Positions 7,476 through 15,048 of a DNA stretch of 64,000 bases are shown here, piece by piece (the stretch's first letter is position 1; every line of letters starts with the position of its first letter). A program made the translations under genes and the position numbers. The stretch covers positions 1-64,000 of the forward strand of contig QZIM01000018.1 in assembly GCA_003599055.1 (NCBI GenBank), written 5' to 3'. The DNA comes from Candidatus Woesearchaeota archaeon. GTDB lineage: Archaea; Nanobdellota; Nanobdellia; Woesearchaeales; ARS49. The notes beneath the pieces were generated by a model that did not search any database, had not been told where the DNA came from, and saw only the letters and a list, made by a program, of their open reading frames with translations.

Positions 7476-7697
7476 TTACGCAGGGCTAATCAAAATGATG
7501 GTGTCGCCGCGAATAAACGCAGTGCCGAGCTTTCGCTTAACTTCACCATCAACCCTCTCCTCCGTATCGTCCAAAACAACATTTATGTGAATGTCAAATG
7601 CGCGCAATGCACCGGTATACTGGCGGCCATTCTTGCACTCAACAATAACTTTCTTATCCCGCGCACGATTGAGCGCATCTAACGGTCTTGCTTCCAT
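7476..7697 (-). CDS. LSm (Sm-like) RNA-binding protein
   Basis: The 73 aa protein fits the archaeal SmAP fold. Sm1 is KKVIVECKNGRQYTGALRAFD with NVVLDD, and Sm2 is FIRGDTIILIS. Such proteins form heptameric rings that bind U-rich RNA. It is the first gene of an operon with eL37. A GGGGTG ribosome site precedes the ATG. Confidence 0.94.
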   Translation of the reverse strand: MEARPLDALNRARDKKVIVECKNGRQYTGALRAFDIHINVVLDDTEERVDGEVKRKLGTAFIRGDTIILISPA

Positions 7698-7765
7698 TTC
7701 TTACACCCCAAAAAGGTAATGAAACCGAACTGCCCCGAAGGAGTATTTAAAGGTTTCGCACGCGC

Positions 7766-8989
7766 TCAGAAGCCAAAGCTCTTCTTTCGCCTTCGATAAT
7801 ACCGCACGGCAAACCGCCACACGTACGGCGATGCGGCAAGCGCCAACGCGATACCAAGAACATACCAATACCACGCAATACCCGACCGCGCCAAACCGAC
7901 ACTCTCCTGCGACGCATTACCCTCACCTTGCGTCACGTTCACCGCAGGAGCAACCATATCCGCAACCGCCTTCCTGACGCAATCATCACCCCTCCCATCA
8001 CCATCCGCATCCTCGCCTGTTCCGCCACGGAGCGGGCAATTATCCACAAAATCAGAAACATCATCCCCGTCTGCATCTTCATCGCGCGCAATGCGAATCA
8101 CCGCCTCACGCGTTCCATCCCCATTCAGGTCTCCTGTCTTTTCCTCATCAGAAGCAAAAATCAAGTCCCTTCCGAAAATGACCGGACCTGCACCATCCAC
8201 CTCAATTTGCGCAAAATTGCCTGACTTCACCGAATACCCGTATGACTTTCCGTCGCGTGAAAAGACGATGATATCATCATAGATTGCCGGCCGCTCCCCT
8301 TTGATATCCGTCACATTCGTCTCTTCCGTGCGAACATCCATAAACGCAATATTGCCGCCGGATACAAATGCAAGAATCCCTGACTTGCCGAGCGCAAGCT
8401 GCTCACCCGCCACTTTCGTATTTGACACCTGCCGCGATTCACGGTCAAGAATCCGTATGACCCTGTCCGAGAGGTCACCATCGGCATTCAAGTCAACACC
8501 AACATCACCCTCCCTTGTGACAAATGCAACACGGCGCGGCCCAATCACCGGATTATCACCTACTGCCTTTAAGTTTTGCACTTCACCCGTTTTCAAGTCA
8601 AGCTGACGAATAACCGCATCATCCAAGTCCCCGTCGTTTGAAAAATCAATGCCAAGCGCCCGCTCACTTGTGGAAAACACCGCAAAATCAGAATACACAA
8701 ACGGGCTCGTTCCATCAGCTTCGTGCAGCAAGGAACGCTCGCGCCCAAATACCTTTACCTTCCCTTCTGACTCAAACGCGACGGAAAAGCCAAAAATGTG
8801 CGGATTCTTCCCTGCGCCAAGAATTGTTTCCTCACGCCTCGAACCATCATATAAAACAACATTGCCCGCGCGCTCAAAGACAACCGCATCACCATACACC
8901 TGCGGACCTGCCCCGGGAAGCGCAACGTCCTCAATCAAAAGCGCCTCAACCATTCCCGCAAACAACAACAAGACGAGCATCCACCGCAT
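7766..8989 (-). CDS. secreted, membrane-anchored beta-propeller protein
   Basis: From the ATG at 8989 the product is 407 aa: a signal peptide (MRWMLVLLLFAGMVEA), a long beta-propeller-like domain with repeated short strands, and repeats of the type DxNxDGDLxDxVIR. A thrombospondin-3-like calcium motif follows (DNCPLRGGTGEDADGDGRGD), then a C-terminal membrane helix and the basic tail RRRKKSFGF. It is probably displayed at the cell surface and stabilised by calcium. A longer reading from 9082 would put a hydrophilic stretch before the signal peptide and overlap the divergent gene, so I prefer 8989. The ligand is unknown. Confidence 0.68.
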   Translation of the reverse strand: MRWMLVLLLFAGMVEALLIEDVALPGAGPQVYGDAVVFERAGNVVLYDGSRREETILGAGKNPHIFGFSVAFESEGKVKVFGRERSLLHEADGTSPFVYSDFAVFSTSERALGIDFSNDGDLDDAVIRQLDLKTGEVQNLKAVGDNPVIGPRRVAFVTREGDVGVDLNADGDLSDRVIRILDRESRQVSNTKVAGEQLALGKSGILAFVSGGNIAFMDVRTEETNVTDIKGERPAIYDDIIVFSRDGKSYGYSVKSGNFAQIEVDGAGPVIFGRDLIFASDEEKTGDLNGDGTREAVIRIARDEDADGDDVSDFVDNCPLRGGTGEDADGDGRGDDCVRKAVADMVAPAVNVTQGEGNASQESVGLARSGIAWYWYVLGIALALAASPYVWRFAVRYYRRRKKSFGF

Positions 8990-9068
8990 ACCCTTCACGT
9001 TACCGAATGCCTTTAAAATCTTTTTCGCCCCAAAACACTTAAAAGCACCACCGCGGACTGAACACCTG

Positions 9069-9752
9069 ATGAAAAAAGTCAACGAGTACCCCGGCCCCTA
9101 CCACTGGTACCTCAGCAAATTCTTCAACCACAAGCACGCGTATGCAGCACGCCTTGCGCGCACGTTCCTGAAACGAACGTGGAAAGCCTGCGACATCGGC
9201 TGCGGAGACGGGCGCATGGAAGAACTCCTTGCCGATTCCGTCAAACAACTCGACGGGTACGACAACCAAGAACGCCCCCTGCAATTTGCACGCCTCTTGT
9301 GCACCAAAAAGAACGTTACCTTCACGCGAAATACCGGTTCCATTCCCGCGCAGGACAAAACATACGATGCCGTGCTCTGCTTTGACGTCATCGAACACAT
9401 CGCGCCAAACCAGCTGCGCGGATTCATCGATGAAATGAAACGCGTCCTCAAAGACGGCGGAACACTCATCCTCACCACGCCCAACAAGCGAGAACTGCGC
9501 GGGCGCATCTTCGGCCACAACGTCGACCCAAAACACTACAAGGAATACGACATTCCCGAACTTGAAGACCTGCTGCGGAAAAACGGGCTTACCGTCAAAT
9601 ACACCACCGGCATTTACGTCACGCCACCCCTTCCGCACGCAGAACACTTTGCCAGCGTGTACCCGTTCTTCTGGATTTTCCAATTCCTTGTTTGGCTCGG
9701 AACGGTTTTCCCCTCCCTTGCAGAAACAACCTTCCTGGTGGCAAAAAAATGA
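9069..9752 (+). CDS. class I SAM-dependent methyltransferase
   Basis: The 227 aa protein has the SAM-binding motif CDIGCGDGRMEELL, acidic motif II (LDGYDNQ) and the post-motif VLCFDVIEHI...LKDGGTLILTTPN. This is the UbiE/methyltransf_11 pattern. A hydrophobic C-terminal stretch (FFWIFQFLVWLGTVF) suggests membrane association. The next methyltransferase gene overlaps its stop by 4 bp, so the two are one operon. The substrate may be a lipid or glycan (inference). Start chosen at ATG 9069, which avoids antisense overlap with the propeller gene. Confidence 0.82.
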   Translation: MKKVNEYPGPYHWYLSKFFNHKHAYAARLARTFLKRTWKACDIGCGDGRMEELLADSVKQLDGYDNQERPLQFARLLCTKKNVTFTRNTGSIPAQDKTYDAVLCFDVIEHIAPNQLRGFIDEMKRVLKDGGTLILTTPNKRELRGRIFGHNVDPKHYKEYDIPELEDLLRKNGLTVKYTTGIYVTPPLPHAEHFASVYPFFWIFQFLVWLGTVFPSLAETTFLVAKK

Positions 9753-10402
9753 ATGTCTTCTCGTACGCCGCACACTGCTTTCACGAATCACCCACGCGCA
9801 TCCTCGAATACGAACACGCACGGCGCGTAACCCTGCACGGAAATGTTTTGGATTTAGGCGGAGGGTCGCTTGCGAGCTACGCAAAACTTATGCGCGGAAC
9901 GTACAAACTCACCTCCCTTAACATTGACCCATCCATTTCGCCAACACACGTGTGCGACATTACCAAGCCGTTTCCGCTTGAAACCGGCACATTTGACATT
10001 GCAATCTCATTTAACACCTTTGAACACGTCAAAGAACTCGACACGCCCCTTGCCGAAACCTTTCGCACCCTCAAACCGGGCGGGCGCGTCATCTTCAGCA
10101 CGCCATATTTGAAAGAGATTCACGCATCACCCGATGATTACTGGCGCATCTCCTCCAGCGCGTGGAAACACCTGCTTTTGAAACACGGATTTACCGACGT
10201 TCACGTAACCCCGCTCGGCTTTGGCCTTTTCACCGCGCGATTCGGACTCATATACGGACCGCTCCCGCGCATCCTGCGCCCCATTTGCGGATTCTTCTCC
10301 GCACTCCTTGACAAACTCTTTTCGAAACTGAGCAGGTACCGCCGCATGTGCGGCCCGCACATTTACCCCCTTGCATATATTGCCCAAGCACGCAAGCCAT
10401 AA
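9749..10402 (+). CDS. class I SAM-dependent methyltransferase
   Basis: The 217 aa product carries NVLDLGGGSLASYAK (motif I), FDIAISFNTFEHVKEL and LKPGGRVIFSTPY, the methyltransf_11 core. DDYWRISSSAWKHLL resembles methyltransferases in glycan clusters. The ATGA overlap with the upstream methyltransferase implies translational coupling. The substrate is unknown. The eS8 gene begins 38 bp later with its own promoter. Confidence 0.8.
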   Translation: MNVFSYAAHCFHESPTRILEYEHARRVTLHGNVLDLGGGSLASYAKLMRGTYKLTSLNIDPSISPTHVCDITKPFPLETGTFDIAISFNTFEHVKELDTPLAETFRTLKPGGRVIFSTPYLKEIHASPDDYWRISSSAWKHLLLKHGFTDVHVTPLGFGLFTARFGLIYGPLPRILRPICGFFSALLDKLFSKLSRYRRMCGPHIYPLAYIAQARKP

Positions 10403-10408
10403 CGAAAG

Positions 10409-10417
10409 CTTTTTAAA
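10409..10417 (+). promoter_or_regulatory. TATA box of eS8
   Basis: The CTTTTTAAA box lies 23 nt before the ATG, so the mRNA starts at or next to the start codon (leaderless). Nearly the same box and spacing precede eL42 and aIF2-alpha. Confidence 0.6.
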
Positions 10418-10440
10418 TCCCCTCCTTCGCCTCGCTCCGT

Positions 10441-10821
10441 ATGGTTGTCATCTCAAGAGGACGCATGCACCGCAAGCCCACGGGCGGAAGATACCACCCT
10501 ATCGGGCGCAAGCGCAAATACGAAACCGGCAGCCAGCCGACCCACACCAAAATCGGCAAGCAGCACATCAGAACACGCAAGACCAAAGCACTCGCACAAA
10601 AAAGCAAAGTCCTCGTCGCAGAATTCGCAAACGTCTTTGACCCAAAAGCAAAGAAATACATCAAAAGCGCAATCAAGAGCGTCACCGACTCCCCTGCAAA
10701 CCGCCACTTCGTCCGTCGAAACATCATCGTCCAAGGCACCATCATCCAAACCGACGCAGGCAAAGCACGCGTCACCTCAAGACCCGGACAAGACGGGACT
10801 GTGAACGCGGTTTTGGTTTAA
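10441..10821 (+). CDS. rps8e: 30S ribosomal protein eS8
   Basis: The 126 aa basic protein matches archaeal eS8: RKPTGGRYHPIGRKRKYE near the N terminus, then RNIIVQGTIIQTDAGKARVTSRPGQDG at the C terminus. It is part of the small subunit. It stands alone with its own leaderless promoter, between the methyltransferase operon and pyrEF. Confidence 0.97.
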   Translation: MVVISRGRMHRKPTGGRYHPIGRKRKYETGSQPTHTKIGKQHIRTRKTKALAQKSKVLVAEFANVFDPKAKKYIKSAIKSVTDSPANRHFVRRNIIVQGTIIQTDAGKARVTSRPGQDGTVNAVLV

Positions 10822-10876
10822 TTCTCTATTTTGAATACCCGAAATTAATTTTAATAACACCACGTGCCGCGCTTGT

Positions 10877-12283
10877 ATGGAATCATACAAAAAAGAGTTT
10901 ATCACATTCTTACTTGCCACCGGCGCACTCAAAGTCGGCGATGACCGCACGCTCAAAAGCGGACGCATCTCACCCTGGTTTGTCAACATCGGAGACTTCA
11001 ACGACGGAGAAAGCACCGCCAAACTCGGCCTTGCCTACGCAGGCGCGGTCAAGCAATCAGGAATTGATTTTGATACCCTCTACGGCATTCCGGAAAAAGG
11101 AGTAGGCCTTGCGATTGCAACATCCATCGGACTTGCGCAAGAAGGAATGAACCGACCGTGGTTCTTCACCCGCAAAATACCCAAAGGACACGGCGAAGGA
11201 ACCGGAACAGCGCAGGCAACTGTTGGACGGGCACCAAAAAACGGGCAACGCATCTGCCAACTTGACGATGTCTTCACCGCGGGCGACGCCAAATACCAAG
11301 CAAGAGACGACCTTGCCCGACTCGGCACGTTTGAACTTCCCCTCCTTACCATTGCGGTCGACCGCCAAGAAGTCGGACCTGACGGAACAAGCGCGATTGA
11401 AAAATATGAGCGCGATACGGGAACAAAAGTTGTTGCAATCGTCACTGCGAGCGACGTTTACCACTACCTTGCAGAAACAAAGCAGAACAGACGCGCACTC
11501 GAGCGCATGGCAAACTATTTGCGCGTTTACGGAACTTCAGAGGCACGCAAAAATATGGGAACACTTGAACAAAGAATCATCACACGCGACAGGAGCATCA
11601 TCCCCGCGTGCGACTTGGAAGACATTGGCGACTTTGAAAACCTCGTTCGTGAAACCGCAGACATTGACGGCATCGGCGGATACAAACTCGGATTTGAACT
11701 CGGCCTCACCTACGGACTTCCCCGCCTTGCGGAAGTTGCGCGAAAGCACACCGCAAAACCGCTTATTTATGACCACCAAAAAGCAGGAACCGACATTCCT
11801 GACACGGGCAAAAATTTTGCGCGCGTGTGCAAAAAAGCAGGAATTGACACCGTCATCTTCTTCCCGCAAGCAGGACCGGAAACCGAGCGCGCGTGGATAT
11901 TCCACGCACTCGACCACGGCCTTCACGTCATTGTCGGCGGCCGCATGACTCATCCCGCATACGCAGTCAGTGAAGGAGGATTTATCACGGATGACGGCGC
12001 GATGGAAATGTATCGCATCGCAGCCCGCGCAGGCGTGAATAACTTTGTTGTTCCCGGCAACAAACCGGACGTCATTTCCGCCGTTAAAACGACTGTTGAA
12101 TCTGAAGGAGTTGACCCTGTCTTTTACGCACCCGGATTTGTCGCCCAAGGCGGAGCAATCAGCGATGCGGCAAAAGCAGCAGGCAAACGATTCCACGGAA
12201 TCGTCGGGCGCGGACTGCTCAAGGACAAAGCGTACCGTGAAAACGCCATTGAATACACGAGCCAAATTGCACGAAACCCATAA
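10877..12283 (+). CDS. bifunctional orotate phosphoribosyltransferase-OMP decarboxylase (PyrE-PyrF fusion)
   Basis: The 468 aa protein would carry out the last two steps to UMP. Residues about 1-220 are PyrE: LKSGRISPWFVNIG and the PRPP loop CQLDDVFTAGDAKYQA. Residues about 230-468 are PyrF: CDLEDIGDF, GGYKLGFELGLTYG, and the active-site strand YDHQKAGTDIPDTG, ending VGRGLL. The active-site strand has the spacing D-x-x-K-x-x-x-D, while the classical motif is D-x-K-x-x-D, so it belongs to a divergent decarboxylase branch. Domain order matches eukaryotic UMP synthase. Archaea more often have separate genes. Confidence 0.88.
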   Translation: MESYKKEFITFLLATGALKVGDDRTLKSGRISPWFVNIGDFNDGESTAKLGLAYAGAVKQSGIDFDTLYGIPEKGVGLAIATSIGLAQEGMNRPWFFTRKIPKGHGEGTGTAQATVGRAPKNGQRICQLDDVFTAGDAKYQARDDLARLGTFELPLLTIAVDRQEVGPDGTSAIEKYERDTGTKVVAIVTASDVYHYLAETKQNRRALERMANYLRVYGTSEARKNMGTLEQRIITRDRSIIPACDLEDIGDFENLVRETADIDGIGGYKLGFELGLTYGLPRLAEVARKHTAKPLIYDHQKAGTDIPDTGKNFARVCKKAGIDTVIFFPQAGPETERAWIFHALDHGLHVIVGGRMTHPAYAVSEGGFITDDGAMEMYRIAARAGVNNFVVPGNKPDVISAVKTTVESEGVDPVFYAPGFVAQGGAISDAAKAAGKRFHGIVGRGLLKDKAYRENAIEYTSQIARNP

Positions 12284-12309
12284 AAACCCCTCCTTCATCA
12301 GGCGCACGT

Positions 12310-13335
12310 ATGAACACCCAGGAAAAGCTTGCGCTCATCAAACGGAACACGCAGGAAATCATCACTGAAGATGAGCTCAAAACGCTTCTTGAGGCCAAAA
12401 AGACCCCTGTTGTCTATTTGGGAACCTCTGTTACCGGCTCACCCCACATCGGCTACTTTGTCTGGGTCACCAAAATGGCAGACTTTATCAGGGCAGGATT
12501 CAAAGTTAAAGTCCTTTTGGCAGACATCCACGGCGCGCTTGACAACACCCCCTGGCCCCTGCTTGAGAAACGATACGAATATTATTCGATTGTCATCCCT
12601 GCGCTCTTTGAATCCATCGGCGCAGACCTTCACAAACTCGAAATCGTCAAAGGGTCAGACTTCCAACTCAAAAAAGACTATTTGTTTGACGTCCTCAAGA
12701 TGAGCACTTTCGTCACCGTCCACGACGCAATGAAATCTGCCAGCGAAGTCGTCAAGTTCGGAGAATCACCCAAGCTTGCCGGACTCATTTACCCCGTTAT
12801 GCAGGCGCTGGACGAAGAACACCTCTGCGTCGACGTGCAATACGGCGGAATCGACCAGCGAAAAATTTTGGTTTTTGCCCGCGAAAATATGCCCAAAATG
12901 GGCTACAAAAGCCGCGTTGAAATCATGACACCGCTCATCCCCGGCCTTACCGCAAGCGGCAAAATGAGCAGTTCAGAGAAAGGCAGCAAAATCGACTTGC
13001 TTGACGATGAGAAAACGGTAAATGACAAGCTGAACGGCGCATACTGCCCCGAGAAACAAGTTGAGAACAACGGCGTCCTTGCATTTTTGAAACACGTTAT
13101 TCTGGTGCATAAAACAGACAAAGGCGAACGTTTTGTGATTGACCGTCCTGAAAAATTCGGCGGACCGCTGACATTCAAGACCTATGAAGAAGTTGAGCGC
13201 GCATACGTTGACGGAAAACTGCACCCGCTTGACCTCAAAAAAGCAGTCGCAAAAGAAATCAACACACTCCTTGCACCCATCCGCGCAAAACTCGCCGGAA
13301 AAGAACAATTACTACGGGACGCATACCCCGCATGA
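12310..13335 (+). CDS. tyrS: tyrosyl-tRNA synthetase
   Basis: The 341 aa class I synthetase is of archaeal/eukaryotic type. The HIGH-like motif is SPHIGYF, the tyrosine pocket includes VDVQYGGIDQRK, and the KMSKS loop is GKMSSSEKGSKID. It lacks the bacterial S4 domain, as expected for archaea. It charges tRNA-Tyr. The M24 peptidase gene starts 4 bp before its stop. Confidence 0.95.
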   Translation: MNTQEKLALIKRNTQEIITEDELKTLLEAKKTPVVYLGTSVTGSPHIGYFVWVTKMADFIRAGFKVKVLLADIHGALDNTPWPLLEKRYEYYSIVIPALFESIGADLHKLEIVKGSDFQLKKDYLFDVLKMSTFVTVHDAMKSASEVVKFGESPKLAGLIYPVMQALDEEHLCVDVQYGGIDQRKILVFARENMPKMGYKSRVEIMTPLIPGLTASGKMSSSEKGSKIDLLDDEKTVNDKLNGAYCPEKQVENNGVLAFLKHVILVHKTDKGERFVIDRPEKFGGPLTFKTYEEVERAYVDGKLHPLDLKKAVAKEINTLLAPIRAKLAGKEQLLRDAYPA

Positions 13336-14357
13336 TTCAACACTTCCAAAAAAGACTCTCGGAAACACCCTGCGACCTCGCCCTCTTTTTTGATTCCGAT
13401 TCAAACATCACGTATTTTGCCGGCGTTCGCACCGAACGTGCGTGCCTTGCAATACCGAAAGAAGGTGAGGCGATTCTCTTTGTCGTCGGATTTGAAGCAG
13501 ACCGGCACGCGCAAAACTCAACAACGAATGTTATCAAGACTGACCGAAAGATACTGGAAAAAGCAGCAGAACAGTTTCGCGCAAAAAATATCGGCATCGT
13601 CTCCTCCGCAGTCACGTATGCGGATGCGAAAAATATCCAGGACATCTTTGGCGCGCAATTATACGATGTTTCTGAAATCATCACCGCACAACGCGCGGTT
13701 AAAACGGACGGAGAAATTGCGCGCATCAAAAAAGCCTGCGCAATCACAGACGAACTCTTTGGAGAACTCATCCAAACTATTGGCACGCTCGCGACAGAAC
13801 GCGACTGCGCAAACTTCCTGAAAACGCGCATGATGGAACGAGGAGTTGAACCCAGCTTTACACCCATCATCGCGACCGCCGCCAACGCGGCAATTCCGCA
13901 CCACGAGCCAACCGATGCCAAACTGAACGGCTTTACCGTCATTGACTTTGGCGTCGTGTTCAAAAACTACTGCTCCGACATGACCCGCACCGTATTTGCC
14001 GGAACACCGACAGCAAAAGACAAGGAACACTACGAACGCGTCCTTGCCGTCCAGGAAGACAGCATTGCCTCTTGCATTCCCGGCGCCACACTTGAAGAAG
14101 TGCACGATGCTGCAAAGAAAAAACTCGGCGAGGCATTCATCCACCGCATCGGGCACTCCCTTGGCATTGATGTCCACGACACACAGCCAACCCCTTATGC
14201 ATTTCAAGAAAACTGCATCGTCACAATGGAACCCGGCATCTACTTTCCCGGAAAATTCGGCATTCGGATTGAGGATGACGTTGTTATCACAAACAAGACA
14301 CCAAACGCGCTCACGCAAACACCAAAAACACTTCTGCGATTTCATTCCCGACGATAA
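13332..14357 (+). CDS. Xaa-Pro dipeptidase-like M24 metallopeptidase
   Basis: The 341 aa protein has the creatinase-type N domain and the pita-bread M24 catalytic domain. Metal ligands are visible: D in VIDFGVVFKNYCSD and its partner D, H in HRIGHSLGIDVHD, E in TMEPGIYFP and E in IRIEDDVVI. It probably trims Xaa-Pro dipeptides in the cytoplasm. It overlaps tyrS by 4 bp, so it is co-transcribed. Confidence 0.88.
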   Translation: MIQHFQKRLSETPCDLALFFDSDSNITYFAGVRTERACLAIPKEGEAILFVVGFEADRHAQNSTTNVIKTDRKILEKAAEQFRAKNIGIVSSAVTYADAKNIQDIFGAQLYDVSEIITAQRAVKTDGEIARIKKACAITDELFGELIQTIGTLATERDCANFLKTRMMERGVEPSFTPIIATAANAAIPHHEPTDAKLNGFTVIDFGVVFKNYCSDMTRTVFAGTPTAKDKEHYERVLAVQEDSIASCIPGATLEEVHDAAKKKLGEAFIHRIGHSLGIDVHDTQPTPYAFQENCIVTMEPGIYFPGKFGIRIEDDVVITNKTPNALTQTPKTLLRFHSRR

Positions 14358-14437
14358 GAAAAGAAAATGTTAACTCCCGAGTGGAACAAAGGTAGTGAAA
14401 AATTATTTGGCAGACTATAGCTTGAGTTGCGTAAATG

Positions 14438-14496
14438 TTTAAATATCATTTCCATTTATTGTATTTTAGTCCGACGAAGACCACAATATGTTGTGG
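14438..14496 (+). promoter_or_regulatory. nrdR-nrdJ promoter with NrdR box
   Basis: A TATA box TTTAAATAT (14438-14446) is followed by a 16-bp near-palindrome, CCACAATATGTTGTGG (14481-14496). This fits the known NrdR-box consensus acaCwAtATaTwGtgt at the conserved centre. The box lies just downstream of the expected transcription start, so bound NrdR would block initiation or elongation. A second, weaker repeat TCACTT/AAGTGA lies at 14503-14519. Confidence 0.72.
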
Positions 14497-14539
14497 TTTT
14501 TGTCACTTCAAAAAAGTGAGTGAGAAAAAAAGGTGAACG

Positions 14540-15025
14540 ATGCGCTGCCCATTCTGTAAATTCGAAGACACCAAAGTCCTTGACAGCAGGCTCACCCCCG
14601 ACTTTGCCAGCATCCGCCGCAGGCGCGAATGCCAGGAATGCGAAAAACGATTCACCACTTATGAACGGATGGAAACAGAAGAACTCAGCATTGTCAAGCG
14701 CGACGGCCGACGAGAACCGTTCTCCCGTGAAAAGCTTCTTAAAGGAGTACTGCGCGCCTGCGAAAAACGGCCCGTGAAGCGCGAGCATATGGAGAACATC
14801 GTCGCGCTTGTTGAAAACGCAATCCGCGCAAACAGCAAAAACGAGCTGCGCACGAGCAAGGTGGGGGAAATCGTGATGAACGAACTTGGCAAAATAGATG
14901 ACGTTGCGTATGTGCGCTTCGCAAGCGTCTACCGCAAGTTCCGCCACGCAGACCAGTTCGTTGACGCAATCAAACACTTACGCAAAATGGAGACCGTGCC
15001 AAACGCAACCGCAGGTCTTCGCTAA
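14540..15025 (+). CDS. nrdR: transcriptional repressor NrdR
   Basis: The 161 aa protein has an N-terminal zinc ribbon (MRCPFC at 1-6, then CQEC) and an ATP-cone domain (IVKRDGRREPFSREKLLKG). It ends with an extra tail. NrdR senses ATP/dATP and represses ribonucleotide reductase genes. An AGGTGA ribosome site lies 3 nt before the ATG. It sits directly upstream of nrdJ and downstream of a matching NrdR box, so autoregulation is likely. NrdR is mainly bacterial, so transfer is plausible. Confidence 0.94.
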   Translation: MRCPFCKFEDTKVLDSRLTPDFASIRRRRECQECEKRFTTYERMETEELSIVKRDGRREPFSREKLLKGVLRACEKRPVKREHMENIVALVENAIRANSKNELRTSKVGEIVMNELGKIDDVAYVRFASVYRKFRHADQFVDAIKHLRKMETVPNATAGLR

Positions 15026-15048
15026 AAAAACGGAGGGAAACAGAAATC

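Noticed and set aside
8649-9068. A 140-codon extension of the first methyltransferase
   Set aside because: It lies antisense to the beta-propeller gene and the methyltransferase family match starts only after ATG 9069.
14503-14519. A second NrdR box next to the first
   Set aside because: It is an inverted repeat but lacks the central AnATAT core, so I mention it only as a weak companion.
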